From: Cristatella mucedo
Taxonomy: Eukaryota; Bryozoa; Phylactolaemata; Cristatellidae
Length of the DNA stretch: 32,500 nt
Assembly (NCBI GenBank): GCA_009760855.2
Contig: WPIO01000035.1
Span: 2,062,501-2,095,000, forward strand
Direction: 5' to 3'
Made by a program: the position numbers and the translations under genes. The stretch's first letter is position 1; each line of letters opens with the position of its first letter. Of the stretch, positions 1 through 11,686 are shown in pieces. Under the pieces are notes generated by a model. The model was not told the origin of the DNA. It saw only the letters and a list, made by a program, of their open reading frames with translations, and did no database searches.

Positions 1-418
1 AAGACTGTCATTAATTAGGAATATGCGAACTAAGATACAGAGTTTCGGATAACTGCACTGTTTTTTTAAATGGAGCTTGTCATGCTGTTCTTATAACGAA
101 CGTAGTTTTAATCTATATTGAACAAGTTATTTCATAACTAGCTTCTAGCATAAACTCTGTTTTTCTGCATATTCAATGGTTCATACATAGCAGGAGAATA
201 TAAATGGTAAAGTTTCCAGGACTGGAGCTATGCAATAAACAGCACTTAGTCTAATAGAAAGTTGAGTTACCGGGCTGTGCAAGAAAATCAGAGCATGGTC
301 TGGCAAAATGAATGACATTTTTTGCTTATCTGTTAAACCGGCAATGTGAGATTTGAACTTTCTGATTGAACTGCATTGGGAACCCAATCCTTAAAGGGTC
401 ATTGATTTACAAGTACCT
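1..418. other. AT-rich non-coding sequence
   Basis: Only short open frames occur here and none shows a recognisable domain or splice-bounded coding block. The right edge meets the TAA-repeat tail of a minus-strand LINE fragment. I see nothing else. Confidence 0.5.
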
Positions 419-1195
419 TATTAATAATAATAATACAAATGCACTTGATAAAGTACCCTCAGAGAACTGTATCTCTTTCTCGGCGCTTTACATTTACTGC
501 AAAGGGAAACGCGATTGAATGGTGAGTAATATCAAGCTTGCTAAGCAACATGAGTAACATGGTTAGGTTTTACACGTATAGGGTCAGCTTGCAAGTGTGG
601 TTAGTGGCACCAGAACAGTGTCAGCACACATAAGCACATGAATTACGAATCGCAGGGTCCCACTAAATTTAGTCCTAAATGGGTGTGATTTTAAGTTCTT
701 TTAAATGTGGTCACATGAGGTAATGCGGTGACTAAACTTAAGTCAGGAGTGAGTGCCAAGCCTCGGGAGCATATAAACTAAATGCATGGCCTCCAAGATA
801 TTTGAGGTTTTTACGAAGTATTTAAAACTGCTGCAGGGTTCCAAAAAGCAGGGGGGTACGATGCTTGGACTCGTGGGGGAGTAGATTTGAGAGATAGATG
901 TTAGCCGAAGAAATGAGTGACTTAAAAATGAGAGTCAAAACCTTGACGTCGATCCGTTGCTCTACTGATAGCTGATGGAGGTTGGCGGGAAGTGGTGTGA
1001 TGTGGCAACTCTGAAGATAGACAAGCCTAACTGCCGAGTTTGGCACCATCTGTAAGCTCCCGATTGCACATTCCTGCAGGCCAGGGAGCAGTGACTTGCA
1101 GAAGTCAAGACGGGATGTCACAAACGCCTGGTCCAACATAGACGTGGTATCCTTATATAAACAACCCAAATTTCAGCAATGTTATGTATCCTAAA
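419..1195 (-). mobile_element. CR1/L2/Rex1-like LINE 3' fragment (minus strand)
   Basis: Read on the minus strand, 1169-822 encodes the C-terminal end of a LINE ORF, with [10 protein letters not shown] and C-H-I-T-P-L blocks and the degraded L-H-x-L-x-V-x-Q-R-I-D motif. These are characteristic of the end of the reverse-transcriptase ORF in CR1/L2/Rex1-like elements. The 3' UTR follows down to about 470, and the element ends in a (TTA)n-type tail at about 419-440. It is 5'-truncated, as usual for LINE copies, and the coding part has mutations. It lies head to head with the next copy. Confidence 0.8.
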
Positions 1196-1257
1196 GTAAA
1201 ATTTTAATGAATCAAGTTGTGACTATTGTTATTTTTCCGTCCTTGACCTATGTTAGT

Positions 1258-1950
1258 CACAGCTTACTGGCCTATCGGCATGCAATCAAGCGATTACAGC
1301 TGGTGCAAAACCCAGCTGCTAGGCTTGTTTGTCTTAAGTGTCTCGGCTGCCACATCACATCAATTCGCTCCAAATTGCACACCTCCCAGTTAGGCAACGG
1401 GTCGACTTAAAGGTTTAGTCGCTCACTTTTAGGTAACTTCATTCCTAGGCTGTCGCTTATCTCTTAGATCTACTCGCCCATCTGGCCAAGCATCGTACCA
1501 CTGCTTTTAGGAATCCAACAATTTACCAATACTCGTATAAACCATAAATCGCTTGGAGACCACGCATTTAGTTCGTATGCTCCCAAAGCTTAGCACTCAC
1601 TAGCGACTTGTGTCACACCAACCACTAACTTAACCACATTTAAAAAGAACTTTGAAACACACATACTTAGGACTACATTTAGTGGGTCCCTGTGATTCGT
1701 TCTTCATTTGCTTATGTGAGCTGACACTGTGCATGCTGCCACTAACCACACTTGCATTGTGACCCTGTGCATGTCACCACTAAAGTTCTTCACGCTGTTT
1801 ATCAAGCATAATATCACCCACTATTCAATGGCGCTTCGATTTGCAGCAAATTGAAAGCGCCTACAATGAGATTGAGTACTGTGAGGGCCCTTTATCACGT
1901 TCACTATGATTCTCATTATTAGTATCATTGTTATTAAAGTAGTATTAGTA
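1258..1950 (+). mobile_element. CR1/L2/Rex1-like LINE 3' fragment (plus strand)
   Basis: From about 1258 the sequence follows the same LINE end as the copy at 3790: the L-Q-L-V-Q-N-x-A-A-R-L-V block near 1290-1340, then R-V-D-L-K-V with a stop. The 3' UTR has the shared tract around gtgggtccctgtgattcgtt (1681-1700). It ends with the 3' stem-loop region near 1855-1900 and a degenerate ATT-rich tail. There are several frameshifts and stops. It forms an inverted pair with the copy at 419-1195. Confidence 0.78.
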
Positions 1951-2571
1951 GTGGTATCCCTAATTATACTTTTACACCAAGTCCTTTAAATGCGACTAAA
2001 CTAAAACGTTCGTAATTCTAGGCAGGTCAAACCTAAGTGAGATGAAAGTCCCTACATGATTCAGTAGTAGCACATTGCAATACAATCTTACCTGAAATTC
2101 CGTCGAAGAACAGTCTTTCTTCCTTATCTTTAAAACATCATCTATATATTCCTCAGTAAGCTCTGCTAAACTTGTTTCTAAAGGTGGCCTTTTAAAAGAC
2201 AATTTAAATCAGTTTTTCTGGAAAAAAAAGTTTATATGGTAGTTCAGCCGGCTTGAGCCCGGTAGAACAGTATGCTTACTTGTAACTTGTAGCAGACACT
2301 ACTGCAGCTGAACTGCTAAATTCCGCGAAAAACCTAAAGGAATTATCTATTCTAGTAGGGATGAAACAGTACCTTAATTTCTTTTAGCGAACGCGTTGGG
2401 TATAGCCGTAATATAATATAGATGTTTTGAACTATTGTGGTTTACGTACGAGCTCAAAAGACTTTATTCTTCATGTGCTCAAAATCACCTCATACCTGAT
2501 ATCGGAAGGAATAGGCTTGTTAAAATATGCAAACATTTCGACAAATGTGTAGCGGTTAAACAATCTCGAGA

Positions 2572-3050
2572 TAGTTCTCAGATCTACTCCCCCATCAGGC
2601 CAAGCATCGTACCACCTGCTGTTTGGATTCCAACAGTCTACAAATACCTCGTACAAACCTCGAATCCTTTGGAGAGCATGCATTTGGTTCATATGCTTCC
2701 AAAGCCTAGAACTCCCTCCGGAATTGTGTCAGAACATCCCCTGACTTGACCACATTAAAAAAGAACTTCAGAATACACCTATTTTGGGAGAGCATTTAAT
2801 GGGTCCTTGCGATTCGTCCTTCATGTGCTTATGAGTGCTGACACTTTGCATGTTGCCAATAACCACTTGTGCATGCTGACCCTGTGCAGGTCACTCCTAA
2901 CCATGTTATTCATTTAGTTTGTTTGTCAGGCGTGATACTACTCACCATTTAATTGCATTTCACTTTGCAGCAAATGTAAAAAGAGCCTGTAAAGAGATTG
3001 AGTTATCTAAGGGCGCTTAATCAAGTGCATTATTATTATTATTATCGCCA
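2572..3050 (+). mobile_element. LINE 3' fragment, mostly 3' UTR
   Basis: The sequence matches the other copies from the region around ccatcaggccaagcatcgta (2593-2612) through the UTR tract with gtgctgacactttgcatg. It ends at the terminal stem-loop and a clean ATT repeat (about 3027-3046). Only the last part of the ORF is present, and it is broken. The short open frame at 2435-2749 runs across the left edge of this fragment and is not a host gene. Confidence 0.8.
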
Positions 3051-3054
3051 GGTT

Positions 3055-3785
3055 TCCAAGATTTATCTGTTGTTGCTAGAAAGGAGTTATTTGGCCGCTA
3101 AATTGAATAAGCTCCATTGATTCGTCTGTTTTCTTAGCATGGCATCTTGTACAGTGGTTGACTCAATCGCCACGGCCTAATATAGACTACACTATATGGT
3201 GATTGAAGTGATGAAGAAAGTGGTGCACGGTTATCAGCACCAATGATTGATCGAATGCAGTCAATTAAAAAAAATCGTCGCAAGACTTACGATATTGAGA
3301 AAAAACTTATACTGAAATTAGAATGCTACTATAATTGTTAACAGTTAGCTTGATTTTGAACAAAGTCACCTGAAATGTACAAACCTTAAACTTAATAATT
3401 ATTGTTCCATTTTAAAGGAATCTTCCTGACAGTAGCAGCTACAGTTTCCAGTAACGCAGCAGCAACAGCCTAACCATTAAATTTGGCGTATCTGTGAAGT
3501 CGATTTCTTCAGTTGTCTAGCTAACCGCACCGTGGAGTTATGAGCAACATAAATTGGCTCTTAGTCTTGATGCAAGATTGTTTCCTTGAATCTGAAAATA
3601 TTTGTTAAATCTAAAGCCAACTGACATTGTATCCACTGGAAAGAGACCGGATTTGACCGACATGTTGGTCTATTCCAAAATATTGCCTGGAAAAATTTCC
3701 AGCTGAATAATCGTACAAGCGGATTAGTAAACAACAGATTTAGAAAACAATTACAATTTATTTGAAACGCAGTAGTTTGATGATG
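3055..3785. other. Non-coding stretch between LINE fragments
   Basis: No open frame of note, no repeat and no splice-bounded coding block related to domains A or B was seen. It is probably intron of the Ig-like gene or 5' flank. Confidence 0.4.
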
Positions 3786-3789
3786 TGTC

Positions 3790-4552
3790 TGACCAATTTG
3801 GGCTTGTTAGATAAAGATACCACGTCCAAGTTGGTCCATGCATTCGTGACATCCCGTCTCGACTTCTGCAACTCACTGCTTACTGGCCTACCAGCATGTG
3901 CGATCAGGCGATTGCAGCTGGTGCAAAACTCTGCAGCTAGGATTGTCTGTCGTGAGCATCGCAGTTGCCACATTACTCCACTTCTCGCCGACCTGCACTG
4001 GCTACCAGTCAAGCAACGGATTGACTTCAAGGTTTTGTCCCTGACTTTTAGGTCCCTTCATTCTATGGCTCCAGCCTATCTGTCAGATATACTACCCCAT
4101 CAGGCTAAGCATCGTACCACCTGCTATTCGGAATCCAACAGTCTAGAAATACGTCATACAAACCTTAAATCCTTTGGAGACCGTGCATTTAGTTAATATG
4201 CTCCCAAAGCCTGGAACTCCCTCCCGACCTGCGTCAGAACATCCCCTGACCTGACCACATTCAAAAGGAACCTAAAAACACACCTATTTAGGACAGCATT
4301 TAGTGGGTCCCTGTGATTCGTCCTTGATGTGCTTAAGCGTGCAGACACTGTGCATGCTGCCACTAACCACATTTGCATGCTGACCCAGTGCATGTCACCC
4401 CTAACCATGTTATTCATTTCGTTTGTTTTTTTAAGCATGATTTTACTTATCATTCAATTGCATTTCACTTTACAGCAAATGCAAAGAGCTTAGAGAGAAA
4501 TTAAGTTCTCTGAGGGCGCTTTATCAAGTGAATTATTATTATTAATATTATA
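3790..4552 (+). mobile_element. CR1/L2/Rex1-like LINE 3' fragment, best-preserved C-terminus
   Basis: This copy keeps an uninterrupted reading of the ORF end to the stop at about 4194. It has [17 protein letters not shown], then [12 protein letters not shown], then [14 protein letters not shown], then [11 protein letters not shown] and F-G-D-R-A-F-S. These blocks are typical of the region after the reverse transcriptase in CR1/L2/Rex1-type LINEs. The UTR then runs to the stem-loop near 4480-4530 and a TTA-type tail. It lacks the whole RT palm, so it is a dead 5'-truncated copy. It is the best in-window reference for the other fragments. Confidence 0.88.
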
Positions 4553-5540
4553 AGCAATAGAAGCTAAAAATCTACCAGCAGTAAAATACTAAAGAATACA
4601 AGTGGTCACAAAATGTGTGCCTTTTTCTAATCATGTAGGAAAGAGCTAAACTGCAATAACAATCTGTTCTCCCGATTCACAATGGGAAAATAAACTTGTT
4701 GCACCTCTATTAATGTGAGCGAATACCTTTAGTCCTGACCTGTGGAAACTCTAATTCCCTAGGCCGAGAGGCTAGAAACTGAGAGAAAGTACTCTCCAAA
4801 TTAAATTATGGTGCGTTTTCAAATGGTCTACAGAAAGCTTACTTTAGAGCCAGTGAAACCAATTCTGGCGGTTTGTAATTTTCTTGCAAAATTATTAGCT
4901 GAAATACACCATGGTAATGTACTTACAGTTCTTTATCGCCTCATATCCGGTTTTCAGGACTGCTAAATTTCAATGTAATCAATGTAATAATTATTTTACG
5001 CTCGGTTGGTTAAACAAAATGATATAATTTCTGGGAAACAAATTCTTATCAAGTCAGCAACTTCAAAATGATTGGTAAGAGACATCAATGTGGCCAAACT
5101 AGTTTTCCGAAATCACATACTGATAAACTCGGTTGCTTATAATATTTAGATTATTATTTCAGTAAATCTGATGTAATTTTAATCATTTGCAACTTCATTA
5201 CATAGATTGTATCATATTCAAAGTGCCTAGAAAGAGATTACTATATTAAAAATGATAATACATTTGATAAAGTGCTCTCAGACAAATCTATATATTTTCA
5301 TGTACTTTGCCTATCTGAGTACTCTGTAAAAAAAATAGTTTCATTAATATAATTATGTGTCTATAAATAAAAAGTAATTAGGAAGTTTCATTTTCAGTTA
5401 TTGTGCTGCAAAAAGAAGTTGAAACTTTTTGAAACACCATGTGACCTTTCGTTAAATTCAAGTCTTTCTTTTGTTTCAAAATTGTGAAGTTGTGATCATG
5501 CACTGGATTCAGGCAAATTTACTTGGGTGATTCTTTTAAG
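4553..5540. other. Non-coding, probably intronic, with a short LINE-tail scar
   Basis: No coding block is supported before the acceptor of exon A1. Around 5221-5283 there are two short pieces resembling the LINE 3' end: aaagtgcctagaaagagatt, and in reverse orientation aatacatttgataaagtg with ctctcag. This may be a small tail-to-tail remnant. The rest is AT-rich and featureless. Confidence 0.45.
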
Positions 5541-5909
5541 AGACACCGTGCGTTTGGACCAGTCACCGAGAAAAGCTGGAGCGATGGTTTTTTGGCCTTG
5601 CTTACTTTGTCTGCTGCCAGTGCTTGGATTGGTTAAGCTATTACAACTACACATTAACTACTCAATGGCACTCCAACGCTTTTAAACCGATGAGCCCTGA
5701 TGAAAGAACGGAGTTAATTCAATATGGAAGAATGCATAGCCGCCAAATCGGAAAATCGGAGTGTGACTCCAGATCCACTTTTATCGTTCCAACGTCAGCC
5801 AATGAAGTGGGTGAAATTTGGATAACTTGTAGGTTGACTTTTCATTACCAATTGGGAATTCAGGAAATTGAAATCGACTCAGATGAACTAGTAAAAAAAA
5901 CTCAGCAGG
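5541..5909 (+). CDS. Exon A1: Ig-like domain, type A (internal exon, partial gene)
   Basis: This internal exon encodes 123 codons, starting after the AG at 5539-5540 and ending before the donor GTACGT. Both junctions are phase 1. In-frame stops bound the frame upstream (TAA at 5537), as expected for an exon. Residues align with A2 and A3: a Y-F-V-C-C block at about 22-26, Trp at 43, Cys at 75 and I-T-C ending at Cys97. The YGRK position reads H-S-R-Q, although Y-G-R occurs four residues earlier. There are two extra cysteines, at about 4 and 28. The sequon N-Y-T at 36-38 suggests glycosylation. The fold is inferred to be an Ig-like sandwich with an added disulfide. The acceptor tract is short, so the 5' boundary is less certain than the 3' one. 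It is the most divergent of the three A exons. Confidence 0.8.
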
Positions 5910-7615
5910 GTACGTTAAATATGTCTGCGGTTTGCAGCTCAATAATATTACTAAGCTTAATATAATTTAAAATGCATTATATTGGTACATTGTTGAGGGA
6001 TGCCTAGGTAATTGGGGTGGGTAAAAGTACTTAGGCCATAAATGAGTAAGTATAAGTAATATGAAATACATTTATATAACCATGCTATGAAGTTGTGATT
6101 TTATGTTGAAAATCAACTACTATTAGCTAGTTTATAAATCTATTACTCTTATGATTGGGTAATGAAAACGGTAACTGTATAGGAATACAGCGAAAATTAA
6201 ATTTAAGGACTTTTCTCTTAAGATAAAACACAATTAGAAACATGTTTAAAGCTTAGAATGATGGCACTTCAAAAATTATTAACAAAAAGTAATGATTCTT
6301 AACAGCCTGCTAAATTATTTGACAGTCTAGAAAACTGTTTTTTCACACACATTTTTTCATGATTTCCATAGCCGAAGTATCCAAGCAGATATAAAAAGTT
6401 TGGTTTTCCGCTTTAAATGGAACAGAGTCACATAGGGAATAGACCTTTCAAAGTTATTATTATGAAGGAACGTAGTCGTAAGGGTCTGCACCGACTGGAG
6501 AGTAAAAACGGATAAGCTTTTCTAGTAAATAGTAACTCCTGCTGCCTTAAAAGTGCTGGTCACACTGTGGTAGAATCGTAGTTTCTATTGATAAAGGATG
6601 AAGCTTGTAAAAATATATTGCACTTGCTTCCTTGTACTCACTGGCTGGGGTGAATGAAGTCCCGAGCTTCGGAAGGAATTGATTTTCTTTCTTTTTTAAT
6701 CTTCCAAATTAGTTCCGGATTTATCATTTTTTAAGTGCATCCTTAATTCATTCAAACATCCAAAATGCAGTTTCCATTTCAAGCATTCATATTTATGAAG
6801 CTCAAAGTACTACTTATAATTTCATCGTTGTCAAATGCAGACCTTACAGAGACTGATGCTGTGACCTTTACACGGGTCAACTGTGACCGTGCTTCTGTTT
6901 GGAGCACATTATTGACAGCAGCAGCTCATTAGTGAAAAATAGCTTAGCGTCTACGCAGCCTTATGAGTGCAGTAGTTAGCATACTTATAAATTAGTCTTT
7001 ATATTATGAATTTTTTTGTAAAGCTTTCTCCGGAAACATGTTAAAACAGCAGTTTCATGTCAATTAGAAATAGCTACACAAGAAATTCTCCTCATAAGCT
7101 CATTCCCAATAAAAAAAGGAGAAAATAACTTGGAAATAAATTTAAAAATTACCAGGCCTCAAACAATCAATTGTCTGGTAACTTTTACATTATAGCTAGA
7201 CAATAAAAGAGAAGGAGTTTATTAAAATTTTCTGTAACCTTAAAATGTGTCAGCATTTGGTCAGCTTCGACTGAGCTCAACTAAAATGCTATTGCATCTC
7301 CTAATAATCTGAAACATTATTGAAGCATTAATTCTTAATTAGTCGCTTCAAACTATATGTTAAAACCAGTCAACCGTTGTATTTATATGAATAATGATTA
7401 AAGTGACATCCGTTCAAAACTTAGCAAAAAATACGAACTCTTTTTAGTTAGTAAATTCATATAATAAGTTATTAATTACATAGTGCTCACCAATTAAACA
7501 CAAGATGCGATAATTTATAAAGCCTACAAATCTTACTACCAAATTTTAAGCACAACTAATTTGGCAACAGTAAGCAACTACTGAGCATGAACAATAATTA
7601 CGTAAGCATGCATAT
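5910..7615 (+). other. Intron between exons A1 and B1 (first part)
   Basis: This starts with the donor GTACGT. It is AT-rich, with no open frame that looks coding and no recognised mobile element up to the microsatellite at 7618. The whole intron extends to 8073. Confidence 0.6.
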
Positions 7616-7616
7616 G

Positions 7617-7617
<1 letters not shown>

Positions 7618-7699
<82 letters not shown>

Positions 7700-7703
7700 T
7701 ATA

Positions 7704-7704
<1 letters not shown>
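7618..7704. repeat. (AT)n microsatellite
   Basis: A near-perfect run of AT dinucleotides, about 85 bases, interrupted only near its right end by atacatatatatacag. It sits in the A1-B1 intron and directly abuts a TG tract. Such tracts are length-variable and prone to assembly error. Confidence 0.97.
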
Positions 7705-7705
<1 letters not shown>

Positions 7706-7750
<45 letters not shown>

Positions 7751-7947
7751 TATGTGTGCCTGTGTGTCTCTGTGTGTGCCTGTGTGTCTCTGTGTGTCTC
7801 TGTGTGTCTCTGTGTTTCTCTGTGTGTCTCTGTGTGTGTCTGTGTGTCTCTGTGTGTGTGTACGTGTGTGCGTGCTAGCCTATGTGTGTGTGCATGTGTG
7901 TGATTGTGCGTGTGTGTTTATGTGCACGCGAGAGCGTGTGTGTGTAG
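7706..7947. repeat. (TG)n microsatellite grading into a TGTGTGTCTC-type minisatellite
   Basis: About 43 bases of pure TG (7707-7749) are followed by about 200 bases of degenerate tgtgtgtctc and tgtgtgtgcc units. The tract ends in tgtgtgtgtagatgtacg. The long Cys/Val open frames across it are translations of the repeat and are not genes. It ends about 125 bases before the B1 acceptor. Confidence 0.95.
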
Positions 7948-8073
7948 ATGTACGTTTAATTAATTAGAAATGTTCACCGCAGTTTTGAGAAATAGCTGGA
8001 ATAACTCGGAAATGTTAGAGCGCCATCGATATTGACATGTATCAAGAAATAAAAAAGTATCTCATATTTGTAG

Positions 8074-8379
8074 AAGGCCCCATGGTTAAAGTTTTAATAA
8101 TTTCTGAATCTAAAGCTCGGTGGACAGTTCGAGTCGGCTGTGTGCTGCCTGATATTTCTCCAAGGAACTTTATTAAAGTAACCTGGCTACTAACCGGGAA
8201 CCGTTTCCAAGAAATGGTACCGCAAGAATCTACTTTCGATGCTAAAGTTGTTTTGATGAGCACTATAGAATTTAGATTGGTACCGGGGAATCACACCATT
8301 CAATGTTTAAGAGATGTGAATATTAAAGGTGTGGCTCAACTGAGATCGGACGTACTAGGAGTTTTCTTCCCACACCCAG
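8074..8379 (+). CDS. Exon B1: Ig-like domain, type B (internal exon, partial gene)
   Basis: This internal exon encodes 102 codons between the acceptor at 8072-8073 (ctcatatttgtag) and the strong donor GTAAGA at 8380. Both junctions are phase 1. Visible Ig hallmarks are C-V-L-P-D with Cys23, F-I-K-V-T-W with Trp38, and L-V-P-G-N-H-T-I-Q-C ending at Cys78. This fits the B-strand Cys, C-strand Trp and F-strand Cys of an Ig fold. N-H-T at 73-75 is an N-glycosylation sequon. Cys23 and Trp38 sit at exactly the same residue numbers in B2. The frame runs past the donor without a stop until about 8517, so the open frame is longer than the exon, but the homology with B2 ends at the splice site. Confidence 0.85.
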
Positions 8380-9944
8380 GTAAGACCAGAAGATGTGGAG
8401 CTTTCCGGCAGCAAAACCGCTCATCAACAAGCAAGGCATTGCTAGGCTTGATTATGTCAGACATAGATAGATCTATTGAATGTTATAGCTATGCGTACCA
8501 AAAGCCGCTTAGGCTGTGAGTGCTCTATACAAAACTCTCCTGCGCAACTACCACATGGTCTTTGTGACTTTGTGAGTACAGACGGAGATACATCATATTA
8601 CCTAAAAGTAGCTAGATATATAAAGCTCGTAGAATCTCCGGTTCGGTTACTGGGAGTAATCGTTAGTGCAAAAATAATACTTTGCGTTGCAGCTGATGCT
8701 AGGCAAATATAGAATTTTCTAAGAAGAAAGACGATTATAACATGGTTACGATATTTGCAATCAAAACAAATCTGTTCAAATGTTTCTGGATGCGTTCAAT
8801 ACTTGACGGACTTCTTCTCAAGCAAATAATATAAAGTCAGAAACCATAGAGTAGTTCAATGAACCTACCACTGAGAGATTGGCATGAATGTCACAGCTTA
8901 AGACGGCTAGCACTGAAGTGCCATTGAATTTTAGGGAATGTCTTAGCTTCCGCTGTGAATTATTAAAATAATACAAACAATAAGATGTCCTGAATATAGC
9001 AAATTCATTTTGCTAATTATCTTTCTAGGCACCTTACAAATGTCATATAGAAAATCATAGACCTCAAAGTTTGACACTTGAATTCACTATGTCTATGCAT
9101 TATTTTGGCCATTCTGTAAACTCCAGCAAGGGTAATTTATAGTAACATTTGACCAAACAAATAGAATTATAGTGACACTCAAACCATCACTAATAATAAC
9201 GATTAAAAATTGTAATACAAGTAATAATATTAATAATGATAACAACAAATAAATATGCTATAGCACATTAGATAACTCAATTGCTTTTTTGGCATGCAGC
9301 AAAGGAAGCACAATAACACTTTAAAGTTTAGACTTGTTTAATTTAAAGTTGGTAGCGGAGCAAGATTGCATTAAATGAGAAAACGCAGTCCAAAGTAAAG
9401 AATCTTTTTATATGAGGCATTACGTTAATAAAATTGAAATGAATTTCACTGTTCATGAGGATAGAAAAGTTAAAAAACAAATAAACTCTGCTTGACATGC
9501 CCAAGGTCATGGACTCTGGTAGTTTTGTTCTTTTTCCCACCCAGGGTGTAAGTTTTTAATCCTTTCACTGTTATTGCTTATATGCTCATTTGCAGTGAGA
9601 ATTATAGCCTTTCATACTTTTGGGTCTTTCTAAAAATGAGTCTCTCTAATCAGCTTACCCTGACTACTCTAATCTGATCAAAGGAAGGTCAGGTTATTGA
9701 AAATCGCAATGCAATTATGTCGAGCTATTTGTGGGCGGCTGTAGCAACTCAAATATGCCAACCCTTTAAAAAGCCGCAATACAGCAATGTAAATAATCAC
9801 ACATATATAAACATGGTCAAAATTTGACTTATTTAATGTCATTGTTTGCTTGTATTCGTTAATTAATATTTTAAAACGACGTTATTTGTGTGTCTATCAT
9901 TTAACTTGCATGCTAGTCAGTGGGGAGTTTCTGGATGCAGTACG
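8380..9944 (+). other. Intron between B1 and A2 (first part)
   Basis: This begins with the donor GTAAGA. The open frame at 8476-8712 has no Ig-like landmarks or splice-site support. At about 9185-9310 an ATT-rich run followed by gataactcaattgc and catgcagcaaagg resembles a decayed minus-strand LINE tail. No other feature is supported. Confidence 0.45.
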
Positions 9945-10197
9945 TATATCATAATAATTATAAAGTATTTCATTTTGTGCCCTCTGGGAACTCAATTTCT
10001 TTCAAGGCATTTGAAATAGCCTTAAAAGGAAGTGCGGTTGAATATTCAATAGTAGCATGCGCCATAAACAATAATAAAATGGTTATGCCTGACGCGCTCA
10101 GGGTCAGAATGCAAGTATGGTAAGTGGCAGCATGAACAGTATCAGCAAGGATTAGCACATATAGGACGAATCACAGGGATCCAGTAAATTATGTGAT
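9945..10197 (-). mobile_element. LINE 3' UTR fragment (minus strand)
   Basis: Read on the minus strand, this matches the UTR tail of the other LINE copies. Shared segments include ggacgaatcacagggatcca at the right, then the tract around gcgctcagggtcagaatgca. At the left, gggaactcaatttctttc covers the 3' stem-loop, next to ataataatta. The coding part is missing. The two opposed short open frames here are not genes. Confidence 0.72.
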
Positions 10198-11686
10198 AAA
10201 AAGATCCGTTAATAGTTTTTCTTTAATTGTATACAATTCAGAAGATGTCGTGACAAAATTCTGGAATGTGTTCCAAACGTTATATGACTTCGACTTGTTT
10301 TTATTGTCACATGTGTATTTTTGGTAAACTTCGACGCATGCCAAATAGGGTGCTATCATGTCGGTTGAAGCTAAGACCACAATGTAAATAAAAAACTCAA
10401 GACAGCTGCTTTTATCAAGACGGTACCGTCTTTACCTGAGAACTTATTGGTTAGTACAGCAGTTTGCAAGTCAGTAAAAAAATAGATGTCGTAAATACTG
10501 TGTTGCTGGGTATTGCATGACTTGGAAGCTGCGACAATGCATTAGCACAACCAGTTGAGCTAGGCTGAGTCACAATAGGTAAACTTAATTGTGTTATTTA
10601 AATAATACATCGTGTGCATGCCACAACTTATTACTTCTTGAAATGGTTATTTTCCTAATGATGATTATAAGTATAAGGTAAGATCTTCATTCGAAGTTAG
10701 GCAGATATATGTCACAAGTCTTGTAGTTGACAGTTAGTGGTGGTTATTTCTGTATGTGACTTGCACACACTGCAGCTGCAGATGTACTCACTGGTCGTTT
10801 AAATTTAAGTTATGTTGACTCTGAAGTTCGATAGTACTTACCAAAGTTACAATTAGCGGTCACCAGTAGTAATGTCAGCGTCTTCTTAGGGCTATGGTAA
10901 GTTATTAAGTTAACTAGTATTGTGTGGCCGTTGGCAGAGACTACAACCTTTACGAAGTAGGTGTTTCTGCCACATAAAGTTTAATTCAGAAACAGGTACT
11001 GGCCTATGTAATAACAGCGACTCAGCTAAAAGTGTTTGCTGCTTAACGATTGATTTAAGTCTGAATTATTATAAACCATTTGTCACTGAAGCTTGATGAG
11101 GCTGTAAACAGTTTTTTTTAACAGTAATGTGGCATTTCGTTGGTAGGACAACACGACTCTGCTGGTTTGACATAATAGATCATATTAAGCGGTGTTTGAG
11201 CTTAGCTATGAATTCAGCGTTTCAGTAGCAGAAGCTCATCTACATTCGGAGCCCTGCACAAGCCGCTTGGCTCCAGCATTATACCTAGTCCTCAAAATCG
11301 AGAGATAGATCGTTGGGTTGCATTAGTGTTGCACTCTGGCATGCAGATGCCGAAGGAATTTTACTGGCGATTTCACTTAATGAGGGCATACCATTCTAAC
11401 CCAAAGTTGTTTTTTTTATGAGTGTGTACATTCAGTTGCTAATTAGGCAAGCTTCCGTTGGAAAACATCCGGAAATTAGAGCCTATATAGAATAAAGTGC
11501 AGCAAATAAAAATGGCTGACACCAGCAACAAAAAATCTATAATAGATTCATTACTTGTATTCACGACTACCAGCCTGTGCCCTCTATCAGCCGTTGCTGT
11601 TGTACAACTTTGCAACAAGCATCGCTGCATCACCCAAGTTTTTAATTTTATTCGCTGGCTCCTATCCAAGTATCTTATTCACGGTG
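10198..11686 (+). other. Intronic sequence without recognised features
   Basis: Part of the 7-kb B1-A2 intron. It contains scattered short open frames on both strands, no conserved protein block, no clear tandem repeat and no match to the A or B domain landmarks. Confidence 0.4.

Noticed and set aside
7587-7967. Open frames of 126 and 65 residues rich in Ile-Tyr and Cys-Val
   Set aside because: They are direct translations of the AT and TG microsatellites; such frames are open by repetition, not by selection.
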